50,025 nucleotides of DNA from Pseudomonas sp. AKS31 (GTDB lineage Bacteria; Pseudomonadota; Gammaproteobacteria; Pseudomonadales; Pseudomonadaceae): positions 323,394 through 373,418 of the forward strand of contig NZ_JAMLFX010000004.1 of assembly GCF_023634765.1 (NCBI RefSeq). Reading direction: 5' to 3'. The notes below the pieces were generated by a model. The model saw only the letters and a program-made list of their open reading frames with translations, was not told the DNA's origin and did no database searches. A program made the position numbers and the translations under genes. This document shows, piece by piece, positions 9,079 through 22,000 of the stretch. Each line of letters opens with the position of its first letter. The first letter of the stretch is position 1.

Positions 9079-9154
9079 AAAAGATCGCAGCCTTCGACAG
9101 CTCCTGCAGAGGAATGCATTTCCATGTAGGAGCTGCCGAAGGCTGCGATCTTTT
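9079..9154. repeat. REPIN (family A) between acyltransferase gene and pvdS
   Basis: Two inverted half-elements, left gatcgcagccttcgacagc and right gctgccgaaggctgcgatc, flanked by aaaa and tttt, with a short loop. One arm mismatch (cgacag against ctgccg). It sits in the gap between two convergent genes and could act as a bidirectional terminator or RNA-stabilising hairpin. Confidence 0.9.
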
Positions 9155-9172
9155 TTATCTGTCGACGCGGTC

Positions 9173-9727
9173 TCAGCGACGACCCACGGCCACCGCCTCT
9201 CGACGACTGCCCGACACCTTGCGGCAGTGCACCAGCGCATCGCGAATCATGAAGTTGACCAGCGTTGGCGAAACGCCCAGTTCCTTGGCGATGTCCTTTT
9301 GCGGCACGCCGTGCAGCCGGTACATCTCGAACGCATAGCGCGTGCGGTTGGGCAGTTCGGTCAGCGCGTCGGCGATGTTTTCCAGGGTCGAGAAATTGAT
9401 GTGCGAGGTTTCCGGCGAAGCACCCTGGATGACCACGTTCAGCCCTTCCTCTTCAGGGCCGGAGTACTTCTGCTCAAGCGCCTGTTTGCGGTAATGATCG
9501 ATGGCGAGGTTGCGCACGATCTGGAACAGATAGCTCAGTTGAGCCTTGATCGACGACGTGATCGGTGGCGCCGATTGCAGGCGGAAAAACGCATCCTGCA
9601 CCACGTCCTCGGCGCGCGAGCGGCAGCCGGTAATACGGGCTGCAATCTTGACCAGAATCAGTCGATTGTCGACGAATGCCTGAAGTAGCGGTGAATCGCA
9701 CCTGCTTGTGGATACTTGTTCCGTCAT
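9173..9727 (-). CDS. pvdS: ECF sigma factor PvdS, master activator of pyoverdine genes
   Basis: 184-residue extracytoplasmic-function sigma factor, matching the remembered P. aeruginosa PvdS closely along its length. Region 2 includes DNRLILVKIAARITGCRSRAEDVVQDAFFR and YLFQIVRNLAIDHYRKQAL; region 4 includes LPNRTRYAFEMYRLHGVPQKDIAKELGVSPTLVN. I chose the ATG at 9727 (MTEQVSTSRCDS) over one three codons upstream because it matches the known N-terminus and is preceded by aaggtg at good spacing. PvdS directs RNA polymerase to TAAAT-N16-CGT promoters, three of which lie in this window. It is normally held by the anti-sigma FpvR, not present here. A Fur box overlaps its promoter. Confidence 0.97.
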   Translation of the reverse strand: MTEQVSTSRCDSPLLQAFVDNRLILVKIAARITGCRSRAEDVVQDAFFRLQSAPPITSSIKAQLSYLFQIVRNLAIDHYRKQALEQKYSGPEEEGLNVVIQGASPETSHINFSTLENIADALTELPNRTRYAFEMYRLHGVPQKDIAKELGVSPTLVNFMIRDALVHCRKVSGSRREAVAVGRR

Positions 9728-9799
9728 GGAAATCACCTTGCTGCCAAATAGGGTCGTGGGACGCCTTGGGGGAGGGGGGCGTCCTACACATCGAGCGAC

Positions 9800-9832
9800 A
9801 AATTATGTTGAATGATAATGATTGTCAATTGA
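9800..9832 (-). promoter_or_regulatory. pvdS promoter with overlapping Fur box
   Basis: On the minus strand TTGACA (9828-9823), a 17-bp spacer and TAATTT (9805-9800) form a near-consensus sigma-70 promoter. A Fur-type sequence at 9814-9832, containing gataatgattgtcaat on the plus strand, covers the -35 and most of the spacer and matches 14 of 19 bases of the Fur consensus. Iron-loaded Fur should block this promoter directly. The leader to the pvdS ATG is about 65 nt. Confidence 0.9.
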
Positions 9833-9921
9833 GAAAGAGAAGTAATGCGCTACAAAGGTGCATTCTGAGAACTGCGACACGCCGCCGCACCCCGGCGCTA
9901 TTGGCGCTCCTGCCCGTCGAC

Positions 9922-9945
9922 TAATTATTTCAAGACGTCATCCGT
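9922..9945 (+). promoter_or_regulatory. PvdS-dependent promoter of pvdL
   Basis: TAATT (9922-9926), 16 bp, CGT (9943-9945) followed by T: one mismatch to TAAAT-N16-CGT. It is the only such match in the pvdS-pvdL gap and predicts a leader of about 145 nt before pvdL. The rest of the 371-bp gap (9728-10098) holds the Fur-controlled pvdS promoter; I see nothing else in it. Confidence 0.8.
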
Positions 9946-10098
9946 TCTCATTGGTGAATGGTTCCGGGTATCGAGCCCCGGCCAGACAGCATTCCCAAGC
10001 CTTGCGCGGTCGGCACAGACCGCGCCCTGCATGCCCTTCGCGGGGCGTGACGCAGCAACCCGATTCCATTAGCAAGCCGAATTCAGGCAGGAAACCCC

Positions 10099-13000
10099 AT
10101 GACCGACGCGTTCGAACTCCCCAGCACCCTGGTCCAAGCCCTCCAGCGCCGCGCGGCCCTGACGCCGGATCGACTGGCCTTGCGTTTTCTCGCCGAAAAC
10201 CCGGAGCAGGCTGTGGTACTCAGTTATCGCGAGCTGGATCAACGCGCACGCATGATCGCCGCTGCACTGCAGGCTGACGCTGAATTCGGTGATCGCGCGG
10301 TGCTACTGTTCCCAAGTGGCCCGGATTACGTCGCGGCGTTTTTTGGCTGCCTGTACGCAGGGGTGATCGCGGTGCCGGCCTATCCGCCGGAATCCGCGCG
10401 CCGTCACCATCAGGAGCGTTTGCTGTCGATCATCGCCGACGCCGAACCGCGTCTGTTGCTGACCAGCGCTGACCTGCGCGACACCTTGCAGCAGATCGAG
10501 GGCGCGCCGCCGTTGTTGTGTGTCGACACGCTCGACAATTCACTGGCGCAAAACTGGGTTGAACCGAGCCTGCCGCAAGACCACATCGCCTTCCTGCAAT
10601 ACACTTCCGGTTCCACTGCGCTGCCCAAAGGCGTGCAGGTCAGCCATGGCAATCTGGTCGCCAACGAACAGCTGATCCGTCACGGGTTCGGCATCGACGT
10701 GAACCCGGACGACGTAATCGTCAGTTGGCTGCCGCTGTATCACGACATGGGTTTGATCGGCGGTCTGCTGCAGCCGATTTTCAGCGGTGTGCCGTGCATC
10801 CTGATGTCGCCGGCCTACTTCCTTGGCCGGCCATTGCGCTGGCTGGAAGCGATCAGCGAATACGGCGGCACCATCAGCGGCGGGCCGGACTTCGCCTATC
10901 GCTTGTGCAGCGAACGGGTCAGCGAGTCGGCGCTGGAGCGTCTCGACCTGAGCCGCTGGCGCGTGGCCTATTCCGGCTCCGAGCCGATCCGTCTCGACAC
11001 CCTTGAGCGCTTCGCCGAGAAGTTCGCCGCATGCGGTTTCAGTGAGGGCAGTTTCATGGCCTCGTACGGTCTGGCCGAGGCCACGCTATTCGTCGCCGGC
11101 ACCCCGCGCGGCACCGGTATTCCGGTGTTGCGCGTGAACGATCAAGCCTTGGCGCAAAACCGCGCCGAACCGGGCGATGGCAGCCCGATCATGAGTTGCG
11201 GCATCAGCCAGCCGGAACACGCCGTGCTGATCGTTGAACCGAACACGCTGGTCGAACTTGCCGACAACGCCGTTGGTGAAGTCTGGGCTGCTGGCCCGAG
11301 TATCGCCCACGGCTACTGGCGCAACCCTGAAGCCAGCGCCAAGACCTTCGTCCAGCACGCCGGGCGCACCTGGCTACGCACCGGTGACCTTGGCTTCATG
11401 CGCGGCGCTGAACTGTTTATCACTGGCCGCCTGAAAGACATGCTCATCGTGCGCGGCCATAACCTCTATCCGCAGGACATCGAGAAAACGGTCGAGAACG
11501 AAGTGGAAGTGGTGCGCAAGGGCCGCGTCGCGGTGTTCGCGGTCAATCAGGATGGCGAGGAGGGTATCGGCATCGCCGCAGAAATCAGCCGCAGCGTGCA
11601 GAAAATCCTTGCGCCGCAGGCGTTGATCAAAGCCATCCGCCAAGCCGTGGCTGAGGCATATCAGGAAGCGCCAAGCGTCGTGGTGTTGCTTAATCCGGGC
11701 GCACTGCCCAAAACCTCCAGCGGCAAATTACAGCGTTCGGCGTGCCGCAATCGTCTGGCCGATGGCAGCCTCGACAGCTACGCAGTGTTCCCGTCGAACA
11801 CCGCTGAAAGCCAGGACGCAGTCACCAGCGCCTCGGAGCTTGAAGCCTTGATCGGCAAGATCTGGGCCGAGCAACTCAACGTTAAACAGGTCAACGCCGA
11901 CGACCACTTCTTCCTGCTCGGCGGTAACTCGATCGCCGCCACGCAAGTCATCGCCCGGGTTCGCGAAGAACTCAGCCTTGAGCTGAACCTGCGTCTGCTC
12001 TTCGAGGCGCCGACCCTGTCCGCGTTTGCGGCTGCCGTGGCCCAACAGCAACAGGACGGCGGCAACGCCCAAGGTGCAATCACCGCACTGTCGCGCAGCG
12101 AGCCGCTGCCGCAATCGCTGGCGCAAAACCGTCTGTGGATCACCTGGCAACTCGACCCGCAGAGCAGCGCCTACAACATTCCCGGTGCCCTGCGTCTGCG
12201 CGGTGAACTCGACGAAGACGCCTTGCGTGCCAGCTTCCAGCAACTGATCGAGCGCCATGAATCCCTGCGTACACGCTTCTTCGAACGCGACGGCGTGGCC
12301 CTGCAACAAGTCGCAGCCGCCGCCGAATTCAACCTGCAACTGATCGACATCAGCGACATGCCGGCCCATGCGCGTGAACTCCGCGCCCAGCAGATCCGCG
12401 AAGACGAAGCACACACCCGATTCGATTTGCAAAAAGGCCCGCTGCTGCGGGTGACACTGGTGCGTCTCGATGACGAGGATCACCAACTGCTGGTGACGCT
12501 GCATCACATCATCGCCGACGGCTGGTCGCTGAACGTATTGATCGACGAATTCTCGCGGCTGTACGCCGCCGCTTCGCAAGGTGCGAGCGCCAACCTCGCG
12601 CCGCTGCCAACCCATTACGCCGACTACGGCAGTTGGCAGCGTCAATGGTTGGCGCAAGGCGAGGGCGAGCGACAACTGACGTACTGGAAAGCGCAACTGG
12701 GTGACGAGCATCCGACCCTGGAACTGGCCACCGATCACCCGCGTTCGGCGCAAAAAAATCCCAGCGCCGCACGCCACACCGTGCGTCTGGGCGCGAGCCT
12801 AAGTGATGCGATCCGCAACACGGCGCAAGCTCACCAATCGACGCCGTTCATGCTGCTGCTCTCGGCGTTTCAGAGCCTGCTGCATCGCTACAGCGGTCAG
12901 CGCGACATTCGTATCGGTGTACCGAACGCCAACCGTCCGCGCCTGGAAACCCAGGGCCTGATCGGCTTCTTTATCAACACGCAAGTGTTGCGCGCGCAGA

Positions 13001-16000
13001 TCGATTCGCGCTTGTCATTCGTTGCGCTGCTGGCCCAGACCCGCGACGCTGCACTCGGTGCCCAGGCGAACCAGGATCTGCCGTTCGAACAACTCCTCGA
13101 AGCCTTCCCGCAAGCCCGCGAACACGGCTTGTTCCAGGTCATGTTCAACCACCAGCAGCGCGATTTGAGCGCGCTCAAGCGTCTGCCGGGGCTGCTCGCC
13201 GAAGAGCTGCCGTGGCACAGCCGCGAAGCCAAGTTCGACCTGCAACTGCACAGCGAAGAGGACCGCAACGGGCGTCTGACGCTGTCGTTCGACTACGCCA
13301 GCGAACTGTTCGATGCGGCGACCATCGAGCGGCTGGCCGAGCATTTCAGCCACTTGTTGCGCGAGGTCTGCGAACGTCCGGAGCAAGCCATTGGCGATCT
13401 GCAACTGCTGACCGCCACTGAGCTCGAACAGCAACAACACTGGGGCGTTGCGCCGTGCACCCCGGCGCAACAATGGCTGCCAGAACAGCTCAACGAACAG
13501 GCGCGTCTGAACCCGGAACGCACCGCGCTGGTGTGGGACGGCGGTAGTCTCGACTTTGCCGAATTGCACATGCAAGCCAACCGCCTCGCGCATTACCTGC
13601 GCGACAAAGGCGTCGGCCCGGATGTCCGCGTCGCCATCGCTGCGGAGCGTTCGCCACAACTGCTGATCGGCCTGCTGGCGATCATCAAGGCGGGCGGCGC
13701 TTATGTGCCGCTGGACCCGGATTACCCGGCCGATCGTCTGGCCTACATGCTCAGCGACAGCGCCGTCGAATTGCTCCTGACCCAAACCGAATTGCTCGGC
13801 CGCTTGCCGGCCTGCGCCGGTGTCAGCGTCATCGCCATGGACGCCTTGCACCTGGAAAACTGGCCGAGTCAGGCACCGGGTCTGCACCTGCACGGTGACA
13901 ACCTCGCCTACGTGATTTACACCTCGGGTTCCACCGGCCAACCGAAAGGTGTCGGCAACACCCATGCGGCACTGGCCGAGCGTTTGCAATGGATGCAGAA
14001 CACTTACCGCCTCGATGAAACCGATGTGCTGATGCAAAAGGCGCCGATCAGCTTCGACGTGTCGGTGTGGGAGTGCTTCTGGCCATTGATCACCGGCGCG
14101 CGTCTGTTGATCGCCGGCCCCGGCGAACACCGTGATCCGCATCGCATCGCCCAACTGGTTCAGGAATACGGCGTGACCACGCTGCACTTCGTGCCGCCGC
14201 TGCTCGCGCTGTTTATCGATGAACCGCTGAGCGCCGAATGCACCAGCCTGCGCCGGGTGTTCTGCGGCGGTGAAGCGCTGCCGGCCGAACTGCGCAACCG
14301 CGTACTCGCGCAATTGCCGGCGGTGCAATTGCACAACCGTTATGGCCCGACCGAAACCGCGATCAACGTTACTCACTGGCATTGCAGCGCTGCCGATGGC
14401 GAACGCTCGCCGATTGGCCGGCCGCTGGGTAACGTGATTTGCCGTGTGCTCGATGCTGATCTCAATCCAGTGCCGGCCGGTGTGCCGGGTGAACTGTGCA
14501 TCAGCGGTATCGGTCTGGCCCGGGGTTACCTCGGTCGTCCTGCCCTGACGGCCGAGCGTTTTGTGGTCGATCCGTTGGGCGAGCAGGGCGCTCGTTTGTA
14601 CCGCACTGGCGACCGCGCGCGCTGGACCGCCGATGGCGTGATCGAATACCTCGGTCGCCTCGATCAGCAGGTCAAGCTGCGTGGCTTCCGCGTCGAACCG
14701 GAAGAAATCGAATCGCGTTTGCTCGCGCAGAACGGCGTCGCCCAAGCCGTGGTGCTGGTACGCGAAACCGCTGCCGGTGCACAACTGATCGGCTACTTCA
14801 CCGCAACCGATGCCAGTGAAGATCACGACGAGCAAATCACTCGCCTGAAAACTGCTCTGGCCGCCGAACTGCCGGAATACATGGTCCCGGCGCAACTCAT
14901 GCGTCTGGACGCAATGCCCCTCAGCCCGAGCGGCAAACTCGACCGCCGGGCCTTGCCCGAGCCGCAATGGCAAGTGCGGGAACACGTCGAACCGGTGACA
15001 GAACTGGAACAGCAGATCGCCGCGATCTGGCGCGAAGTGCTGGGCTTGACTCGGGTCGGCCTGCGCGACGACTTCTTCGCTCTCGGCGGTCATTCCTTGC
15101 TGGCCACGCAAATCATCTCGCGCACCCGTCAGGCCTGCGACGTCGAACTGCCGCTGCGTGCATTGTTCGAACACAGCGAACTGGCTGATTTTGCCGAACA
15201 GATCCGCCTGATCCAGGCCAGTGGTCGCACTAATAAACAACCGCCAATCGCCAAGGTTGATCGCAGCCAACCGGTGCCGCTGTCGTACTCGCAACAGCGC
15301 ATGTGGTTCCTCTGGCAGATGGAGCCGGACAGTCCGGCGTACAACGTCGGTGGCATGGCGCGCCTGCGTGGCGTGCTGCATGTCGAGCGTTTCGAGTCCG
15401 CGTTGCAAGCGCTGATCCTGCGCCATGAAACCCTGCGCACCACGTTCCCGAGTGTCGACGGCGTCGCCCGTCAGCAGGTGCATGGCGAAACCGGCGTGCG
15501 CATGGGCTGGAAGGATTTCTCAAAACTTGCCACCGATGTGCGTGAGCAAAAGGTTCAGCAACTGGCCGATGAAGAGGCGCATCTGCCGTTCGACCTGGAA
15601 ACCGGTCCGCTGCTGCGCGCCTGTCTGGTGAAAACTGCCGAGCAAGAACATTACTTCGTGCTGACCCTGCACCACATCGTTACTGAAGGCTGGGCGATGG
15701 ACATCTTCGCCCGCGAACTCAGTGCGCTGTACGAAGCGTTTGTCGATGACCGCGATTCGCCGCTTGAGCCGCTGCCGGTGCAGTATCTCGACTACAGCGT
15801 CTGGCAGCGCAACTGGCTGGAATCCGGCGAGCGTCAGCGCCAACTCGACTACTGGACGGCGCAACTCGGTCGTGAGCATCCACTGCTGGAATTGCCCGGC
15901 GACCGTCCGCGTCCCCCAGTGCAAAGCCATCAGGGCGAACTGTTCCGTTTCGACCTCAGCGACGATCTTGCCGCGCGGGTTCGTGCCTTCAATGCGCAAA

Positions 16001-19000
16001 ACGGTCTGACCCTGTTCATGACCATGACTGCCGCGCTCGCCACGCTGCTTTACCGCTACAGCGGCCAGACCGATCTGCGCATTGGCGCGCCGGTGGCCAA
16101 CCGCATCCGCCCGGAAAGCGAAGGGCTGATCGGTGCGTTCCTCAACACCCAAGTGCTGCGTTGCCAGCTCGACGGCATGATGTCGGTCGGCGAATTGTTC
16201 GAGCAGGTGCGTCACACCGTGATCGAAGGCCAGTCACATCAGGACCTGCCGTTCGATCATCTGGTTGAAGCCTTGCAGCCCCCGCGCAGCGCCGCATACA
16301 ACCCGCTGTTCCAGGTGATGTGCAACGTGCAGCGCTGGGAATTCCAGCAAAGCCGCATGCTCGCCGGGATGACCGTCGAGTACCTGGCCAACGATGCGCG
16401 GGCGACCAAGTTCGACCTCAATCTGGAAGTCACCGACCTCGACCATCGCCTCGGCTGCTGCCTGACCTACAGCACGGATCTGTTCGATGAACCGACCATT
16501 GCGCGCATGGCCAAACATTGGCGCAACTTGCTCGAAGCGCTGATCGCTGATCCGCAGCAGCGCCTCAGTGAACTGCCGCTGCTCGACCAGCCTGAGCAAC
16601 AGCAACTGCTCGACAGCCTCGGCATTGAGCCGGGCGAGCATCGCCTCGATCAATGCATCCATCACCTGTTCGCCGAACAGGCGCTGGCGCGCAAAGACGC
16701 GCCGGCCCTGACGTTCGCCGGGCAGACCCTGAGCTACGCCGAACTCGACGCCCGCGCCAATCGTCTGGCCTGGGCCTTGCGTGAACGCGGCGTCGGCCCG
16801 CAAGTGCGGGTCGGTCTGGCACTGGAGCGTTCGCTGGAAATGGTCATCGGTCTGCTGGCGATTCTCAAGGCTGGTGGCGCGTATGTGCCGCTGGACCCGG
16901 AATACCCGCTCGACCGTCTGCATTACATGATCGAAGACAGCCGCATCGGCCTGCTGCTCAGTGATCGCGCGATGTTCAAAGCCCTCGGCGATCTGCCGCC
17001 AGATGTGGCGCGCTGGTGCCTGGAAGATGACAGCGCGGCACTCGCCGCTTACCCGTCCACTGAGCTGCCGTTTATCAGTCTGCCGCAGCATCAGGCCTAC
17101 TTGATTTATACCTCGGGTTCGACCGGTAAACCGAAGGGCGTGGTGGTCTCCCACGGCGAAATCGCCATGCATTGCCAAGCCGTGATCGAGCGTTTCGGCA
17201 TGCGCCCGGACGACTGCGAGCTGCATTTCTATTCGATCAACTTCGATGCGGCCACCGAGCGTCTGTTGGTGCCGCTGCTCTGCGGCGCGCAGGTCGTGTT
17301 GCGTGCGCAAGGTCAGTGGGACGCGGAAGAAATCTGCGCCTTGATCCGCACGCATAAAATCAACGTCCTTGGTTTCACCCCGAGCTACGGCAGCCAGTTG
17401 GCGCAGTTCCTCTCGACGCAAAACCAGATCTTGCCGGTGCGGATGATCATCACCGGCGGCGAAGCGCTGACCGGTGAGCACCTGCAGCGGATTCGCGCGG
17501 CGTTCCAACCGGCAATGTTTTTCAACGCTTACGGCCCGACCGAAACCGTGGTCATGCCCCTGGCCAGTCTGGCGCCGGAGGTGCTGGAGGAGGGTGCCGG
17601 CAGTGTGCCGATCGGCAGTGTGATCGGCGCGCGCGTGGCGTACATTCTCGACGCCGATCTGGCGCTGGTGCCGCAAGGTGCAACCGGTGAATTGTTCGTT
17701 GGCGGTGCCGGTCTGGCCCAGGCTTATCACGACCGTCCAGGCATTACCGCCGAACGTTTTGTCGCTGACCCGTTTGCCATCGATGGCGGGCGCATGTACC
17801 GCACTGGCGATCTGGTGCGCCAGCGTGCCGATGGTTTGGTGGAATACCTGGGCCGGATCGACCATCAGGTGAAGATCCGTGGTTTCCGTATCGAACTCGG
17901 CGAAATCGAAACCCGTCTGCTCGATCATGACTCGATCCGCGAAGCCGTGGTGCTCGCTCTGGATGCACCAAGCGGCAAACAACTCGTTGGCTATTTAGTC
18001 ACTGAAGTTGCCGAGCAAAGCGAAGCCAATCAAGCAGAACTGCGCGACGCGCTCAAGGCGCACCTCAAGGCACAATTGCCGGATTACATGGTGCCGACGC
18101 ACCTGATTCTGCTGGCAAGCATGCCGCTGACCGCCAACGGCAAACTCGACCGCCGCGCCTTGCCGGCGCCGGATCCGGAGCTCAATCGTCAGGACTACGT
18201 CGCGCCAAGTAACGAACTGGAACAGACACTGGCGCAGATCTGGTGCGAAGTGCTCAACGTCGAACAGGTTGGCCTCAACGACAACTTCTTTGAGCTGGGC
18301 GGCGACTCGATTCTGTCGATTCAAGTGGTCAGCCGTGCGCGTCAGCAGGGCATTCATTTCAGCCCGCGTGATCTGTTCCAGCACCAGACTGTGCAGACAC
18401 TGGCCGCAGTGGCCAGCCGTAGCGAGCAGGTGACGGCCGAGCAAGGTCTGGTGGTGGGTGAATCGGCCCTGACACCGATTCAGCATTGGTTCTTCGACAC
18501 CGATATTCCTCAACGCCAGCACTGGAATCAGGCGTTATTGCTGGAGCCGACCGCAACCCTTGAACCGCATCGTCTGGAGCAGGCGCTGCTGGCGGTGATC
18601 GAGCAGCATGACGCCTTGCGTCTGCGCTTCAGCGAAGTCAACGGCGCGTGGCAAGCGACGCACCAACCGGTGTCCGATGCGGCGGTGTTGTGGCAGGCGC
18701 GGGTTACCTCGATGGACAAGTGCGAGGCGCTGTTTGCCGACGCGCAACGCAGCCTCGATCTGCAAAATGGCCCGCTGGTTCGCGCCTTGCTGGTCGATGG
18801 CCCTGAAGGTCAGCAACGTCTGTTTATCGCGATCCATCACTTGGTGGTCGACGGCGTCTCGTGGCGCGTATTGCTCGACGATCTGCAAACCGTGTATCGC
18901 CAACTCGACGCCGAACAAGCGGTAAAACTGCCGGCGAAAACCAGTGCCTTCAAGGACTGGGCGGCACGCTTGCAGGCCTACGCCGGCAGCGAATCCCTGC

Positions 19001-22000
19001 GCGAAGAACTCGACTGGTGGCAGACCCGACTGGCCGGCCCGAGCGCTGATCTGCCTTGCGAAAATCCCCAGGGCGGCCAGCAGAATCGCCACGCGCAAAC
19101 CGTCAGCGTACGCCTTGATGCCGAGCAAACCCGGCAGCTGCTGCAACAAGCTCCGAGCGCTTATCGCACTCAGGTAAACGACCTGTTGCTGACCGCATTG
19201 GCCCGCGTACTCTGTCGCTGGAGCGGTCAACCGTCGGCGCTGATTCAACTGGAAGGTCACGGCCGCGAAACCCTGTTCGACGAGATCGATCTGACCCGCA
19301 CCGTCGGTTGGTTCACCAGCGCTTACCCACTGCGTCTGACCCCGCACAACATCGAAGAAGCCGCCGGGCAGGGCGCTTCGATCAAGGCGATCAAAGAGCA
19401 ACTGCGCGCGGTGCCGCACAAAGGCCTCGGCTACGGAGTGCTGCGTTATCTCGCCGATGACCTCAGCCAGCGCAGCATGGCCGCGCTGCCGCAGGCGCCG
19501 GTCACCTTCAACTACCTCGGCCAGTTCGACCAGAGCTTCGGCAGCGATGCGCTGTTCCGTCCGCTGGAGGAAGCGGTCGGCGCCGCCCACGATCCGCAGG
19601 CGCCGTTGCCCAACGAGTTGAGCATCGACAGTCAGGTTTACGGTGGTGAACTGCTGCTGCGCTGGACCTTCAGCGCCGAGCGGTATGACGCGCAGACCAT
19701 CAACGATCTGGCCGACGCTTACCTCGGTGAGCTGCAAAGCCTGATCGCCCATTGCCTGCAAGACGAGGCCGGTGGCCTGACGCCGTCGGACTTCCCGCTG
19801 GCCAGACTGACTCAGGCACAACTCGATGCCTTGCCGGTGCCCGCCGCACACATCGAAGACGTCTATCCGCTGACGCCGATGCAGGAAGGCATGTTGCTGC
19901 ATACCTTGCTCGAACCGGGCACCGGTCTGTACTACATGCAGGATCGCTACCGCATCAACAGCGAACTCGACCCGCAGCGTTTCGCTCAGGCCTGGCAAGC
20001 GGTGGTCGCCCGTCACGAAGCGCTGCGCGCGTCGTTCTGCTGGAACGTCGGCGAAGACATGCTGCAAGTAATCCATACCCCGGGCCGTACGCCGATCGAG
20101 TATCTGGACTGGAGCGCCATCACCGAAGCCGAGCAGGAACCCAAGCTGCAAGCCCTGCTGAAAAGCGAGCGCGAAGCCGGCTTCGATCTGCTCAATCAGG
20201 CACCGTTCCACCTGCGCCTGATCAAGGTCGGCGCGGCGCGTTACTGGTTCATGATGAGCAACCACCACATTCTCATCGATGCCTGGTGCCGCTCGTTGCT
20301 GATGAACGACTTCTTTGAAATCTACACCGCCCTTGGTGAAGGTCGCGAAGCGCAATTGAGCGTGCCGCCGCGTTACCGCGACTACATCGGTTGGCTGCAA
20401 CGCCAGAGCCTCGCCGAAGCACGGCAGTGGTGGCAGCAGAACCTGCAAGGGTTTGAGCGCACCACGCCGATTCCGAGCGACCGGCCATTCCTGCGCGAAC
20501 ATGCCGGTGAAAGCGGCGGCATGATCGTCGGCGACCGCTACACCCGCCTCAATGTCGAGGACGGTGCGCGGCTGCGGGAACTGGCGCAGGCCCATCAACT
20601 GACCATCAACACCTTCGCCCAAGCGGCATGGGCGCTGGTACTGCGGCGCATGAGCGGCGATCGTGACGTGCTGTTCGGCGTCACCGTGGCCGGGCGTCCG
20701 GTGGACATGCCGGAGATGCAACGCACCGTCGGCCTGTTCATCAACAGCATCGCCCTGCGGGTGAAAATGCCTGAGGACGATCAGCGCAGCAGCGTGCGTG
20801 AGTGGCTCAGCGCTTTGCTCGACAGCAACATGCAACTGCGTGAGTACGAATACCTGCCGTTGGTGAACATCCAGGAACAAAGCGAATTGCCGAAAGGCCA
20901 GCCACTGTTCGACAGCCTGTTCGTGTTCGAAAACGCTCCGGTGGAAGTCTCGGTACTCGATCGCGCGCAGAGCCTCAATGCGACCTCGGACTCCGGCCGA
21001 ACCCACACCAACTTCCCGCTGACGGCGGTGTGCTACCCGGGCGATGACCTCGGTCTGCATCTGTCGTATGACCAGCGTTACTTTGACGAATCGACCATCG
21101 AGCGCATGCTCGGCGAGTTCAAGCGTCTGCTGCTGGCGCTGGTCGATGGCTTCCATGGCGACATGGCCGATTTGCCGCTGCTAGGCACGGAGGAGCAGGA
21201 CTTCCTGCTTCACGGTTGCAACCAGAGTGCCCACGATTATCCGCTGGAGCAGAGCTACGTCGCGCTGTTCGAAGCGCAGGTTGCCGCGCATCCGCAGCGT
21301 ATCGCCGCCAGTTGCCTGGATCAGCAGCAGAGCTATGCCGAGTTGAACCAGAATGCCAACCGCCTCGGTCATGCACTGGTCGCCGCCGGTGTGCAGATGG
21401 ATCAACCGGTGGCCTTGCTCGGCGAACGTAACCTTGACCTGCTCGGCATGATCATCGGCAGCTTCAAGGCTGGCGCGGGTTATCTGCCACTGGATCCGGG
21501 TCTGCCGAGTCAGCGTCTGCAACGCATCATCGAACTGAGCCGCACGCCGGTGCTGGTCTGCAGCGACGCGTGCCGCGCACAGGCGCAGACTTTGCTGGAT
21601 GAGTTCAGTTGCGCCAATCGCCCGCGCTTGCTGGTGTGGGAAGAGATTCAAGCGGCGGCGACATCGGCGCAGGACCTGGGCATTTACAGCGGCCCGGACA
21701 ACCTCGCTTACGTGATTTACACTTCGGGCTCCACCGGCCTGCCGAAAGGCGTGATGGTCGAGCAGCGCGGCATGCTCAACAATCAGTTGAGCAAGGTGCC
21801 GTATCTGCAACTGAGCGAGGCCGACGTGATTGCGCAGACCGCTTCGCAAAGCTTCGATATTTCGGTCTGGCAGTTCCTCGCCGCGCCGCTGTTCGGTGCG
21901 CGGGTGGACATCGTGCCGAACACCATTGCCCACGATCCGCAGGGGCTGCTGATGCATGTGCAGGCCCAGGGCATCACCGTGCTGGAGAGTGTGCCGTCGC

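Noticed and set aside
13015..21156. Long minus-strand open frames opposite pvdL (822, 582 and 873 codons)
   Set aside because: Composition is rich in H, Q, R and A as expected for the antisense of NRPS codons; no domains, no ribosome sites, no operon logic.
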